A stretch of DNA of 64,000 bases from Burkholderia pyrrocinia (GCF_003330765.1 NZ_CP024902.1:1488001-1552000); one strand, 5' to 3'. Positions 1 to 8,013 are shown, counted from the stretch's first letter. The notes: generated by a model not told the origin, from the sequence alone. Numbers and translations are program-made.

Positions 1-51
1 GCATCGCGCGGCCGCTACGTCGTGCCGAAGGCGTTGCGCGAAGGGTATTGA
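1..51 (+). CDS. C-terminal tail of an unidentified gene (partial)
   Basis: The first codon frame stays open from base 1 to a TGA at 49-51 and reads as a basic tail ending ALREGY. Only 16 residues are visible, so no function can be given. It would converge on the CDP-diglyceride synthase gene that ends at 94, and a hairpin lies between them, which fits the end of a real gene. It could also be a chance open frame. Confidence 0.4.
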   Translation, partial: ASRGRYVVPKALREGY

Positions 52-69
52 GCGTCCGCGCGCGGGAAC

Positions 70-88
70 GGGCGGCATGGCGCCGCCC
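70..88. terminator. GC-rich hairpin between convergent genes
   Basis: A perfect 7-bp stem (GGGCGGC/GCCGCCC) encloses the loop ATGGC. It lies between the end of the plus-strand partial gene and the end of the minus-strand gene at 94. No T-run follows on either strand, so it is at best a weak or Rho-assisted terminator. Confidence 0.4.
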
Positions 89-93
89 GCATA

Positions 94-1023
94 TCACACG
101 TACAGGTAGCGCACGAGGTGGAAGAACACCGGCGCGGCGAAGCAGATCGAATCGACGCGATCGAGCATCCCGCCGTGACCCGCGATCATCGAGCCCCAGT
201 CCTTCGTGCCGAGCGAGCGCTTGACGGCCGACAGCACGAGCCCGCCGACGAAGCCCGCGATCACGATCGCGAGCGAGATCCCGAACGCCGCGCCGAAGCT
301 GAACGGCGTCACGCGATACAGCGACGCGCCGCACAGCGTCGCGAGCAGGCCGCCGCCGACGAAGCCTTCGATCGTCTTCGACGGCGACAGGCGCGGTGCG
401 ATCTTGCGCCGCCCGAACAGCTTGCCGACGATGTACTGCAGCACGTCGCTGACCTGCACGACGAACAGGAAGAAGAACAGCAGCAGCGCGTTCTGCCCGG
501 TGTAGCGCGGGATGTCGAGGATCAGCACGGCCGGCGCATGGCTCAACCCGTACACGCACACCATCAGCGCCCAGTTGATCTTCGCGTTGCGGCTCAGGAA
601 TTCGCGCGTGTCCTGCGTGAGCGCCGACACCAGCGACATCGCGAAGAACAGGTGCACGGGCACGAAGATCGAATACATCCCGTACCAGTTGATCGAGAGC
701 AGCACGTACTGCACGGGGATCGCGACGAAGAACGCGATGAACAGCGTCGTGTGGTCGCTCGCGGTGGTCGGCGTGAGCGTGATGAATTCGCGCAGCGTCA
801 GGTAGGACAGCACCGCGAACACGAGATACGTGACGTTGTTGCCGAGGCCGATCGCGATGACCATGATCGCGATCATGGCCCACCATGCGCGGATGCGCTG
901 GTTCAGGTTGACGATGGTCGAACTGGTGCCGCCGCTGCGCGCGCCGAGGATCGCGCCGATCACGGTCGCGACGACGAGCACGCCCGTGACGCCCGCGACC
1001 AGTTCCCAGAAGAGAGTTCGCAT
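94..1023 (-). CDS. CDP-diglyceride synthase (CdsA/YnbB-type phosphatidate cytidylyltransferase)
   Basis: Integral membrane enzyme of 309 residues predicted to make CDP-diacylglycerol from phosphatidate and CTP. Hydrophobic segments run through the whole protein, and the CTP-transferase signature is present near the C-terminus (about residues 265-292: SxxKR, then KDWG, then GHGGMLDRVD). Burkholderia should have another cdsA in its main phospholipid pathway. The position here, beside an acyltransferase and opposite a CDP-alcohol phosphatidyltransferase, hydrolase and phosphatase, suggests the dedicated YnbB-like copy. The stop lies 36 bp beyond the upstream acyltransferase gene's own stop, so the two probably share a transcript. 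The paralogue assignment is inference; the enzyme class is clear. Confidence 0.9.
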   Translation of the reverse strand: MRTLFWELVAGVTGVLVVATVIGAILGARSGGTSSTIVNLNQRIRAWWAMIAIMVIAIGLGNNVTYLVFAVLSYLTLREFITLTPTTASDHTTLFIAFFVAIPVQYVLLSINWYGMYSIFVPVHLFFAMSLVSALTQDTREFLSRNAKINWALMVCVYGLSHAPAVLILDIPRYTGQNALLLFFFLFVVQVSDVLQYIVGKLFGRRKIAPRLSPSKTIEGFVGGGLLATLCGASLYRVTPFSFGAAFGISLAIVIAGFVGGLVLSAVKRSLGTKDWGSMIAGHGGMLDRVDSICFAAPVFFHLVRYLYV

Positions 1024-1059
1024 GGGGATATCCGGAAAAGGAACAGGAGGGCGCCGCGT

Positions 1060-1689
1060 TCAGCCCGCGGGCCGCTGCGGCGCGAGTGCGACGACCGCGT
1101 CGCGCATGCGGGCGAGGAACGTCGGCTTCTCTTCCTGGTTGCCGAGCGCGTCGTTCGCGCCGAAGTGCACCTTGCAGATCAGCGGCACGGGCCAGATTGC
1201 CCCCTTCGGCATGATGCGCTGCAGGTTCTCGAGGTAGACGGGCGCGAGCGCGACGCTCGGGAACTCGGTCGCGAGGTGGAACAGCCCGCTCTTGAACGGT
1301 TGCGGCAGCACGTCGGCGCCGCGCGTGCCTTCCGGGAAGATGATGATCGAATGGCCTTGCCGCAGCGCGTCGCGCACCGGATCGAGCGGGTCACCCCCGG
1401 ATTCGCGGTGGCGGTCGATCAGCACGACGTTCAGCAGCTTCTGCGCGATGTGGCGCTTCATGTCGCTGCTGTCCCAGTAGTCGCGCGCGGCGACCGGCCG
1501 TACGACTGCGCGCACGTCGCGCGGCAGCGCGGCGAGGATCGCGAGCGTGTCGATGTGGCTCGTGTGGTTCGAGAAGTAGATTTTCTGCGTCGGGGATGGC
1601 GGCGACTGATGCCAGACCGGATACGCGCCGGCGACAAGCCGCACGATGGACAGCAGGAAATCGCGCTGCCAGACGTTGAGGATGTTCAT
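1060..1689 (-). CDS. 1-acyl-sn-glycerol-3-phosphate acyltransferase (PlsC-type)
   Basis: Membrane-associated acyltransferase of 209 residues predicted to acylate lysophosphatidic acid to phosphatidate. The HX4D catalytic motif (H42-D47, in NHTSHID) and the FPEGTRG glycerol-phosphate binding motif (residues 118-124) are intact, with a hydrophobic N-terminus. The start at 1689 (MNILNVWQ) is preferred because it begins with the membrane-anchoring segment; an in-frame ATG at 1731 would add 14 residues of poor character. It is first in a minus-strand pair with the CDP-diglyceride synthase, so substrate and next enzyme are co-encoded. That supports a complete phosphatidate to CDP-diacylglycerol branch at this locus. 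Confidence 0.88.
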   Translation of the reverse strand: MNILNVWQRDFLLSIVRLVAGAYPVWHQSPPSPTQKIYFSNHTSHIDTLAILAALPRDVRAVVRPVAARDYWDSSDMKRHIAQKLLNVVLIDRHRESGGDPLDPVRDALRQGHSIIIFPEGTRGADVLPQPFKSGLFHLATEFPSVALAPVYLENLQRIMPKGAIWPVPLICKVHFGANDALGNQEEKPTFLARMRDAVVALAPQRPAG

Positions 1690-2146
1690 CGGCGCGGTGC
1701 CTCCTGCTTGCGTGCCCGGCCCGCCGAGCATGCGCGGCGGGCGGAATCCCGGAATGCCGGCGCGGCAGGATGCGCGCCGGACGGCCCTTGTTTAAATTTT
1801 TTCAAATTCGTGGCTGCCTGTCGCAGGTCCGCGATAATCGGTCGATTCGCCGCCGCACGCATGTTGCGTAGCGGTGAATGCGCCGGCCAGCGGCGTGATT
1901 GTCGGCTGTTGCACGCGTGCTCGTTTGCAGTTCGAATGGATCTCGCCGCAGTCGAGGCCAGCGGATTATCGCGAGTTTCCGTAAAAAACGCCAGATTGGC
2001 CCGGCGGGCGGCCCGGGCAGCCTGCTTGACGCATCGGGGCCGGTCGGCGACGATGAGGGCCGTCCATTGAAGGCCGACGAAGGCCGTTTCGCCGCCCGGG
2101 GCATGGCGGCGGGAAACGTATCCGACTGTGCCGCGCAAATAAAACG
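1690..2146. other. Divergent intergenic region of the lipid locus
   Basis: This 457-bp gap separates the divergent acyltransferase and CDP-alcohol phosphatidyltransferase genes and must carry both promoters. It is more AT-rich than its surroundings, notably at 1788-1810 (run of T and A) and 1960-1995. I could not pick out a convincing -35/-10 pair. The phosphatidyltransferase ATG has an A-rich leader but no clear Shine-Dalgarno sequence. Confidence 0.5.
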
Positions 2147-2752
2147 ATGAGCCTCTACGCACTCAAACCCAAATTCCAGAACCGTCTGCGCCCGTTCGCG
2201 AATTCGCTTGCCGAACGCGGCGTCACCGCGAACCAGGTCACGCTGTTCGCGGCCGGCGGCTCGATCGTCGTCGGCGCGCTCGCCGGGCTCGGCGTGTTCG
2301 CCCGTGTGCTGTTCCTGCTGATTCCGCTGTGGCTGTTCGCGCGGATGGCGCTCAACGCAATCGACGGGATGCTCGCGCGCGAGCACGGGCAGAAGAGCAC
2401 GCTCGGCGCGTACCTGAACGAGCTGGGCGACATCGTTTCCGACGTCGCGCTCGTGCTGCCGTTCCTCGCCATTTCCGCGTTCGCTCCGGCGGACGTCTGG
2501 CTGTTCGCGCTGACGGCGGTCATCGTCGAATGCGCGGGGCTGATCGGGCCGCTCGTCGGCGCGACGCGCCGCTACGACGGCCCGTTCGGCAAGAGCGACC
2601 GCGCGCTGGCCCTTGGCGCGTTCGCGCTGTGGATCGGCTTCGGCCTGCCGGTCGGTAGCGTCGCCGCGTGGTTGTGGCGCCTGCTGATCGTGCTGTCGAT
2701 CGTGACGGTGGTGCGGCGCGTGCAGGCCGGTATCGCTGAAAAGGGCGGTTGA
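2147..2752 (+). CDS. CDP-alcohol phosphatidyltransferase (YnbA-like)
   Basis: Membrane enzyme of 201 residues, expected to transfer the phosphatidyl group of CDP-diacylglycerol to an unknown alcohol. The family motif is easily located at residues 70-95, but two of the four usual aspartates are asparagine. The first (D1) is N70 and the third (D3) is N91, whereas D73-G74, A77-R78, G87 and D95 are kept with exact spacing. The length matches my recollection of E. coli YnbA. It heads a plus-strand group with the hydrolase-methyltransferase, phosphatase and small membrane gene. The substitutions may alter metal or alcohol use, so the headgroup should not be guessed from the family name. Confidence 0.88.
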   Translation: MSLYALKPKFQNRLRPFANSLAERGVTANQVTLFAAGGSIVVGALAGLGVFARVLFLLIPLWLFARMALNAIDGMLAREHGQKSTLGAYLNELGDIVSDVALVLPFLAISAFAPADVWLFALTAVIVECAGLIGPLVGATRRYDGPFGKSDRALALGAFALWIGFGLPVGSVAAWLWRLLIVLSIVTVVRRVQAGIAEKGG

Positions 2753-2811
2753 CCGTCCGGGCGCCGGAGGGCGGCGCCGCATGATTCGAATAACGAAACG
2801 AGAGAGATCAC

Positions 2812-4581
2812 ATGAGCGCACGCATGGCCCGCGAGGCCGACTTCACCACGCACGACGGCGAAACGCTGTTCTATCGTCACTGGCCCGCGACGGGCCCGCG
2901 CTGTCGCGGCGCGATCGTGCTGCTGCATCGCGGCCACGAACATTCGGCGCGCGTCGCGCATCTCGTCGACGAGCTCGACCTGCCCGATTTCGCATTTTTC
3001 GCGTGGGACGCGCGCGGCCACGGCCGTTCGCCGGGCGCGCGCGGCTACAGCCCGAGCGCGGCCGCGTCGGTGCGCGACCTGCAGACCTTCGTCGAGCATA
3101 TCCGCGACACGCACGGCATCGCGATCGAAGACACGGCCGTGGTCGGCCAGAGCGTCGGCGCAGTGCTCGCGGCCACCTGGGCGCACGACTACGCACCGCC
3201 GATCCGCTGCCTCGCCGTCGCGTCACCGGCGTTCCACATCAAGCTCTACGTGCCGTTCGCACGGCCAGGCCTGCGGCTGATGCACAAGCTGCGCGGGCTG
3301 TTCTACGTGAATAGCTACGTCAAGCCGAAATTCCTCACGCACGATCCCGAGCGGATCGCGAGCTATGCGTCGGATCCGCTGATCACGCGGCCGATCGCGG
3401 TCAACATGCTGCTCGACCTGCACGACACCGCGAAGCGGATCGTCGCCGACGCGGCGGCGATCACCGTGCCGACGCAACTGCTGATCTCGGGCGCCGACTG
3501 GGTCGTGCATCGCGGCCCGCAGGACCGCTTCTTCGAACGGCTCGGCTCGGCGCGCAAGGAGCGCATCGTGCTGCCGGGCTTCTATCACGACACGCTCGGC
3601 GAGCGCGACCGCGCGCAGGCGCTCGCGCCGTTGCGCGCATTCGTGCTGCGCGAGTTCGATGCGCCGAGCCCGCGCGTGTCGCTCGCCGACGCCGACCGGC
3701 GCGGCGCGTTCCACGACGAATACGCGGCGCTCGGCCGCCCGCCCGCGAACGTGTTCGCGCGCGCGTACTGGGCACTCACGCGGGCCGGCCTGAAGGCTGG
3801 CGGCGCGCTGTCGGACGGCATCGCGCTCGGGCTGCGGCTCGGCTTCGATTCGGGCTCGACGCTCGACTACGTGTACCGCAACCGCGCGCAGGGGCGGCTC
3901 GGCGTCGGTGCGCTGATCGACCGCACGTATCTCGATTCGCCGGGCTGGATCGGCATCCGCCGGCGCAAGGTGCACCTGCAGGAACTGATCGGCACGGCGA
4001 TCGGCCGCCTGCGCGGCCACGGCACGCCGGTGCGGATCGTCGACATCGCGGCCGGGCACGGGCGCTATGTGCTCGACGCGATCGCGACGGCCGCCGAGCG
4101 CGACGGCGCGGCGCCCGACGACATCACGCTGCGCGACTACAGTCCGCCGAACGTCGAGGCCGGGCGCGTGCTGATCGCGCAGCGCGGCCTCGAGCCGATC
4201 GCGCGCTTCGAGCGCGGCGACGCGTTCGACGAGGCGTCGCTCGCGACGCTCGAGCCGCGTCCGACGCTGGCGATCGTGTCGGGCCTCTACGAGCTGTTCG
4301 GCGAAAACGCGCTGATCGAACGCTCGCTGCGCGGGCTCGCGCAAGCGGTGCCGCCGGGCGGCTATCTCGTCTATACGGGGCAGCCGTGGCATCCGCAGCT
4401 CGAATTCATCGCGCGCGCGCTGAACAACCACCGCGGCGAGGCGACCTGGGTGATGCGCCGCCGCTCGCAGGCCGAGATGGACGAACTCGTCGCGCGCGCG
4501 GGCTTCCGCAAGCTCGACCAGCGGATCGACGAAATGGGCATCTTCACGGTCAGCCTCGCGCAGCGGGTCGACGCGTCATGA
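2812..4581 (+). CDS. Alpha/beta hydrolase - methyltransferase fusion (YnbC-like)
   Basis: Two-domain cytoplasmic protein of 589 residues. Residues 1-285 form a lysophospholipase/monoglyceride-lipase-type alpha/beta hydrolase with nucleophile S114 (GQSVG), probable acid D229 and base H259. Residues 300-589 form a class I SAM-dependent methyltransferase-like domain (resembling PF12147) with the cofactor loop DIAAGHGRY at 411-419. The same fusion is known as E. coli YnbC, of nearly equal length. An AGAGA Shine-Dalgarno-like sequence precedes the ATG. The stop overlaps the next start (ATGA at 4578-4581), implying translational coupling. The substrate of either domain is unknown; a lipid made by the neighbouring enzymes is the obvious inference. 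Confidence 0.85.
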   Translation: MSARMAREADFTTHDGETLFYRHWPATGPRCRGAIVLLHRGHEHSARVAHLVDELDLPDFAFFAWDARGHGRSPGARGYSPSAAASVRDLQTFVEHIRDTHGIAIEDTAVVGQSVGAVLAATWAHDYAPPIRCLAVASPAFHIKLYVPFARPGLRLMHKLRGLFYVNSYVKPKFLTHDPERIASYASDPLITRPIAVNMLLDLHDTAKRIVADAAAITVPTQLLISGADWVVHRGPQDRFFERLGSARKERIVLPGFYHDTLGERDRAQALAPLRAFVLREFDAPSPRVSLADADRRGAFHDEYAALGRPPANVFARAYWALTRAGLKAGGALSDGIALGLRLGFDSGSTLDYVYRNRAQGRLGVGALIDRTYLDSPGWIGIRRRKVHLQELIGTAIGRLRGHGTPVRIVDIAAGHGRYVLDAIATAAERDGAAPDDITLRDYSPPNVEAGRVLIAQRGLEPIARFERGDAFDEASLATLEPRPTLAIVSGLYELFGENALIERSLRGLAQAVPPGGYLVYTGQPWHPQLEFIARALNNHRGEATWVMRRRSQAEMDELVARAGFRKLDQRIDEMGIFTVSLAQRVDAS

Positions 4582-5978
4582 GCGCGCTCGGCGGCGGCGC
4601 GAGCGGCCTCGCCGAACCGGCGGCCGGCGCGCGCGACGCGTCGTTCGCGCTGCGCTTCGGCTGGCTCGTGGCGATGGGCGCCGTGTTCTTCTCGACGTAC
4701 GGTTTTGCGAACTGGCTCGCCGCGCGCCGCGCGGCGGTGCCGACGTTCGCGTTCGGCTGGGAGCACGCGATCCCGTTCGTGCCGTGGACGATCGTGCCGT
4801 ACTGGTCGATCGACCTGCTGTATGCGCTGTCGTTCTTCTTCTGGACCCGCCGCGCCGATCTGCTCGATCACGTGAAGCGGCTGTTGACCGTGCAACTGGT
4901 GTCGGTCGCGTGCTTCATCGCGTGGCCGCTGCGCTTCGGTTTCGAGCGGCCCGACGCGGGCGGCATGGCCGGCGCGCTGTTCACGCTGCTGACGGGTTTC
5001 GACAAGCCGTTCAACCAGGCGCCGTCGCTGCACATCGGGTTGCTCGTCGTCCTGTGGGCCGTCTATGCGAAGCAGCTGCGCGGCACGGTCGCGCGCGTCG
5101 TGCTGCATCTCTGGTTCGCGGCGATCGGCGTGTCGGTGCTGACGACCTACCAGCATCACGCGATCGACGTGCCGACCGGCGCGGCCGTCGGCTGTCTCGC
5201 GCTGTTCCTGTTTCCGCTGCGCGATGCCGCGGGCCGGCTGCCGGGCGCCGATGTGTCGCCGGGCGGGGCCGGCCGCGCGCTCGCGCGCCGCTATGCGCTC
5301 GGCGCGGCGCTGGCCGCGCTTGTCGCGCTCTGGTGCGTGCCGCGCGCGCCGGGCTGGGCGCTGGCGGCGGGGTGGGTCGCGCTGGCGCTCGCATGCGTCG
5401 CGTGGATCTACCGGCGCGGTGCATCCGGCGCATTCCAGAAGGATGCGCAAGGGCGTTTTCCGGTATTCATTCGCTGGCTGCTCGCGCCGACGATCGCCGG
5501 CGCGTTCGTCAATTCGCGGCTTTGGACGTTCCGGCAGCCGGCGCCCGTGCGGATCGACGCGCGCGTGTCGATCGGCCGCACGCCGACGACGCGCGACGTG
5601 CGGCGCCACGGCTTCACGGCGCTGGTCGACCTGACCGCCGAGATGCCGCGCTGGGCGGCGGCCGACGCATCGCTTGCGTATGCGACCGTGCCGCAGCTCG
5701 ACCTCGTCGCACCGACCGCGACGCAGCTCGCGCAGGCCGTCGCGGCGCTCGAACGCCTGCACGGCGAAGGGCGTGACGTGCTGGTCTGCTGCGCGCTCGG
5801 CTACGGGCGCAGCGTACTGTGCGCGGCCGCGTGGCTGGCGGCGCGACGCGGGCTCGGCGATGCGCGCGACGCGCTTGCCGCGGTGCGCGCCGTGCGGCCG
5901 CACGCGGTGTGGTCGGACGACGGCGTGGCCGTGCTGCAGCACTGGATCGATGGCCGTCGTGGCGCGGGACGCAGGTGA
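4578..5978 (+). CDS. PAP2 - dual-specificity phosphatase membrane fusion (YnbD-like)
   Basis: A 466-residue inner-membrane protein. The N-terminal multi-pass half carries PAP2-like motifs (PSLH at 149-152; H193-x3-D197 in YQHHAID). The C-terminal soluble half is a dual-specificity/tyrosine phosphatase domain with the P-loop C405-x5-R411 (CCALGYGRS), where the usual preceding histidine is cysteine. The start at 4578 is chosen because it overlaps the upstream stop. E. coli YnbD has the same architecture. Known relatives such as PTPMT1 remove phosphate from phosphatidylglycerol phosphate, so dephosphorylation of a lipid headgroup made by the neighbouring phosphatidyltransferase is plausible but unproven. 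Confidence 0.85.
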   Translation: MSALGGGASGLAEPAAGARDASFALRFGWLVAMGAVFFSTYGFANWLAARRAAVPTFAFGWEHAIPFVPWTIVPYWSIDLLYALSFFFWTRRADLLDHVKRLLTVQLVSVACFIAWPLRFGFERPDAGGMAGALFTLLTGFDKPFNQAPSLHIGLLVVLWAVYAKQLRGTVARVVLHLWFAAIGVSVLTTYQHHAIDVPTGAAVGCLALFLFPLRDAAGRLPGADVSPGGAGRALARRYALGAALAALVALWCVPRAPGWALAAGWVALALACVAWIYRRGASGAFQKDAQGRFPVFIRWLLAPTIAGAFVNSRLWTFRQPAPVRIDARVSIGRTPTTRDVRRHGFTALVDLTAEMPRWAAADASLAYATVPQLDLVAPTATQLAQAVAALERLHGEGRDVLVCCALGYGRSVLCAAAWLAARRGLGDARDALAAVRAVRPHAVWSDDGVAVLQHWIDGRRGAGRR

Positions 5979-6430
5979 TGCGCGACCCGTCGGCGCCATT
6001 CCGGATTGCCGCCGCGCGCGGTGCGCTCGATGCGGGCGCATGGGCGATCGCGGCCGCGCTGGCCGCGGCCGGCGCGGGCTGGTGGGTCGCGGCGGGCTGG
6101 GCGCCGGCGACGATCGCCCGCGTGCTGCTGGCCGTCGTCAGCACGGGGTCGGGGATCGCGGCGCTGTGGTACGCGGTGCGCATCGAGATCGACCGCCGGC
6201 TGTTCGCCGCGCTGGCGCGGGCGGTGTCCGGCGATGCGTCGGTCGACGACGGGCTCGCGGCGCTCGACCGTGCGCTCGCCGATCTCGGCTGGATCGATGC
6301 AGGGAAGGCCGGGCGCGCGCTCGACGCGCGCGTGCGCGGCGCGGTCGGGCTGTGCCGGGCCGGCGTGTTCGTCGCGATCGTGCAGTGGCTCGTGGTCGGG
6401 ATTGCGATCGCGGTGCCGCAGATCGGCTAA
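5978..6430 (+). CDS. Small membrane protein of the lipid locus, unknown function
   Basis: A 150-residue protein I do not recognise. Two hydrophobic segments lie at roughly residues 20-70, followed by a charged central domain (about 70-120) and a final membrane segment at about 125-147. The ATG at 5978 shares one base with the stop of the phosphatase gene, so it is almost certainly translated with it and belongs to the same operon. Context suggests an accessory or regulatory subunit of the lipid pathway. No catalytic motif is visible. A longer in-frame start at 5819 would lie inside the phosphatase gene and is rejected. Confidence 0.7.
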   Translation: MRDPSAPFRIAAARGALDAGAWAIAAALAAAGAGWWVAAGWAPATIARVLLAVVSTGSGIAALWYAVRIEIDRRLFAALARAVSGDASVDDGLAALDRALADLGWIDAGKAGRALDARVRGAVGLCRAGVFVAIVQWLVVGIAIAVPQIG

Positions 6431-6507
6431 CGCCTGTTCACGCCAATAACGGGCTGGCGAACGCGCCTCTCCGTGCGTTCCGCAAAGCGATGTCTTGCGG
6501 GCGCGCG

Positions 6508-7557
6508 TTACGCGCGAGCCGTACGCTGTGACCGTGTCCGCTTGGCTTCATACATCGCCTGATCCGCATGCTCGATCAGCGCGGTCATGTCGGTGCCGTC
6601 GTCGGGCAGCAGCGCGATTCCGACGCTGACGCCGAGTCGCAGCGGGCGTCCCTCGAATTCGAACGGTTCGCCGACCTGCCGCGCAAGCCGCGTGCTTTGT
6701 GCGTGCGCATCGTCGCGGTTGCCGATGTTCGGCAGGATCACCGCGAATTCGTCGCCGCCGATGCGCGCGACCGTGTCCGAGCGCCGCACCGCACCCTGCA
6801 TCCGCGTGGCGATCTCGCGCAGCGCAGCGTCGCCCGCGCGGTGGCCGAAACCGTCGTTGATCGGCTTCAGCCCGTCCATGTCGATGTTGAGGATGCCGAG
6901 CCGGCCGTTCGCGCGCAGCGCCGTGTGCATCGACTGCCGCAGGCGGTCGTAGAACAGCGCGCGGTTCGGCAGGCCCGTGAGCGCGTCGTGCGTGGCGCGC
7001 AGGTACAGCTCGTTCGCCTCGTTGCGCGCCGCGTGGAACATCGCGGCGGCGATCAATTCGGCCGTCAGTCGCAGCGTGCCGGCGTCGGCTTTCGAGAAGC
7101 CGTCGACGTCCGGCGACATCACCTTCAGCACACCGACCGTCGTGTCGGCATGCGTGAGCGGCATCACGAGCATCGAGCGCAGGCCGACCCGGCGGCACGC
7201 ATCGCGATCGACGCGCGGGTCGGTTTCCGAATCGCTGCAGTGCAGCAACTCGCCTTGCTGGACGCACAGGCCCGACAGGCTGCCCGAGCGCCGCAACCGC
7301 AGGCCGAGCATCCCGGCGGCCGTGCCCGACGCGGCGCGGTACACCATGTCGTCGCCCTCGGCGAATTCGACCGCGGCGGCGCTCGCACCGGTGAGCAGCG
7401 GCACCTGCTCGGCCACATAAGCCATCACGCTGCCGAGGTCGAGGCCGAGCTTCGCGATCTCGGTCTGCGCGGCGATGATGCGCAGCAGCGTGTCGGGAGA
7501 CGGGGTGGCGGTGTCGACGATTTGATCCAAGTCAGTTTTCCATGAAAGAAAGCTCAT
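6508..7557 (-). CDS. GAF-GGDEF diguanylate cyclase
   Basis: Predicted cytoplasmic diguanylate cyclase (2 GTP to c-di-GMP), 349 residues from the start chosen here. A GAF-type sensor domain spans about residues 30-175 and the GGDEF domain about 185-349. The catalytic motif GGDEF is intact (267-271), and a product-inhibition I-site RxxD (R258-D261) lies exactly five residues upstream. No membrane segment is seen. It is divergent from the cellulose operon, whose products include two c-di-GMP receptors, so local supply of the activator is likely. The start is uncertain: an in-frame ATG at 7710 has a better Shine-Dalgarno (GAGAGG, 5-bp spacing), and another lies at 7761. Confidence 0.88.
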   Translation of the reverse strand: MSFLSWKTDLDQIVDTATPSPDTLLRIIAAQTEIAKLGLDLGSVMAYVAEQVPLLTGASAAAVEFAEGDDMVYRAASGTAAGMLGLRLRRSGSLSGLCVQQGELLHCSDSETDPRVDRDACRRVGLRSMLVMPLTHADTTVGVLKVMSPDVDGFSKADAGTLRLTAELIAAAMFHAARNEANELYLRATHDALTGLPNRALFYDRLRQSMHTALRANGRLGILNIDMDGLKPINDGFGHRAGDAALREIATRMQGAVRRSDTVARIGGDEFAVILPNIGNRDDAHAQSTRLARQVGEPFEFEGRPLRLGVSVGIALLPDDGTDMTALIEHADQAMYEAKRTRSQRTARA

Positions 7558-8013
7558 GCGGCTGCGCGGGATTGCGGTAGCATACGCGCCGCCCTGCGGC
7601 AGCGCCTCCCGGGCGGTCTGCAACGGACCGCCGCCGGCGTGCCGGCCAGCCGTACCGCGCGGCAGTATGCCGTTCGGCCCGTCCGGCGACAACGGCGCAA
7701 TTCTTACCATTCGTACCTCTCGCGCAGCATTTCCGACCGGATTGAGGTTTTTTTGCTTCACTGTTGCGAATCGGGGTAAGTTTTGTCCTATTTTTGAGAT
7801 AGTGTGACGAATGAGCGAGCGCCGGTGCCAGGCGCGCGCAACACGACGACAGGCGGATTAAAGAATTGGCCGCGTCGTTTCGATAAACGAATCAGGCTAG
7901 TTAGATTGATGAGGGGAAGCAGTGGGGATGTTCACTCACGGGCATGGCTGCTTTGCGCGCGTCGGTTTCGACGCGCTTGATGACCGAATGATCGTGACGA
8001 AACGGAGCGGCGC
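7558..8013. other. Divergent regulatory region between diguanylate cyclase and bcsB
   Basis: A 456-bp gap, partly covered if the cyclase starts at 7710 or 7761. An AT-rich stretch at 7740-7805 is the most promoter-like part: TTGCGA at 7764-7769 and TATTTT at 7789-7794 are a weak pair with long 19-bp spacing. A small inverted repeat (TCGTTT-CGAT-AAACGA) lies at 7875-7890, and a stem-loop at 7957-7976 sits just before bcsB. A weak Shine-Dalgarno-like CGGAG precedes the bcsB ATG. No sigma-54 site with correct spacing was found. Confidence 0.45.
7957..7976 (+). other. Stem-loop in the bcsB leader
   Basis: A perfect 8-bp stem (GCGCGTCG/CGACGCGC) with the loop GTTT ends 37 bp upstream of the bcsB start. 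It has no T-run, so it is not a classical terminator. It could be a 5'-UTR structure affecting bcsB translation or stability, or simply chance in a GC-rich leader. Confidence 0.35.

Noticed and set aside
1899..2150. Possible 83-residue gene overlapping the phosphatidyltransferase start by ATGA
   Set aside because: It would need a TTG start, lacks the strong G/C third-position bias of neighbours and resembles no protein I know. The overlap alone is weak evidence.
7939..7960. Sigma-54-like GGCATG...TTTGC before bcsB
   Set aside because: The distance between the GG and GC elements is 14 rather than 12 bases, so it does not meet the consensus geometry.
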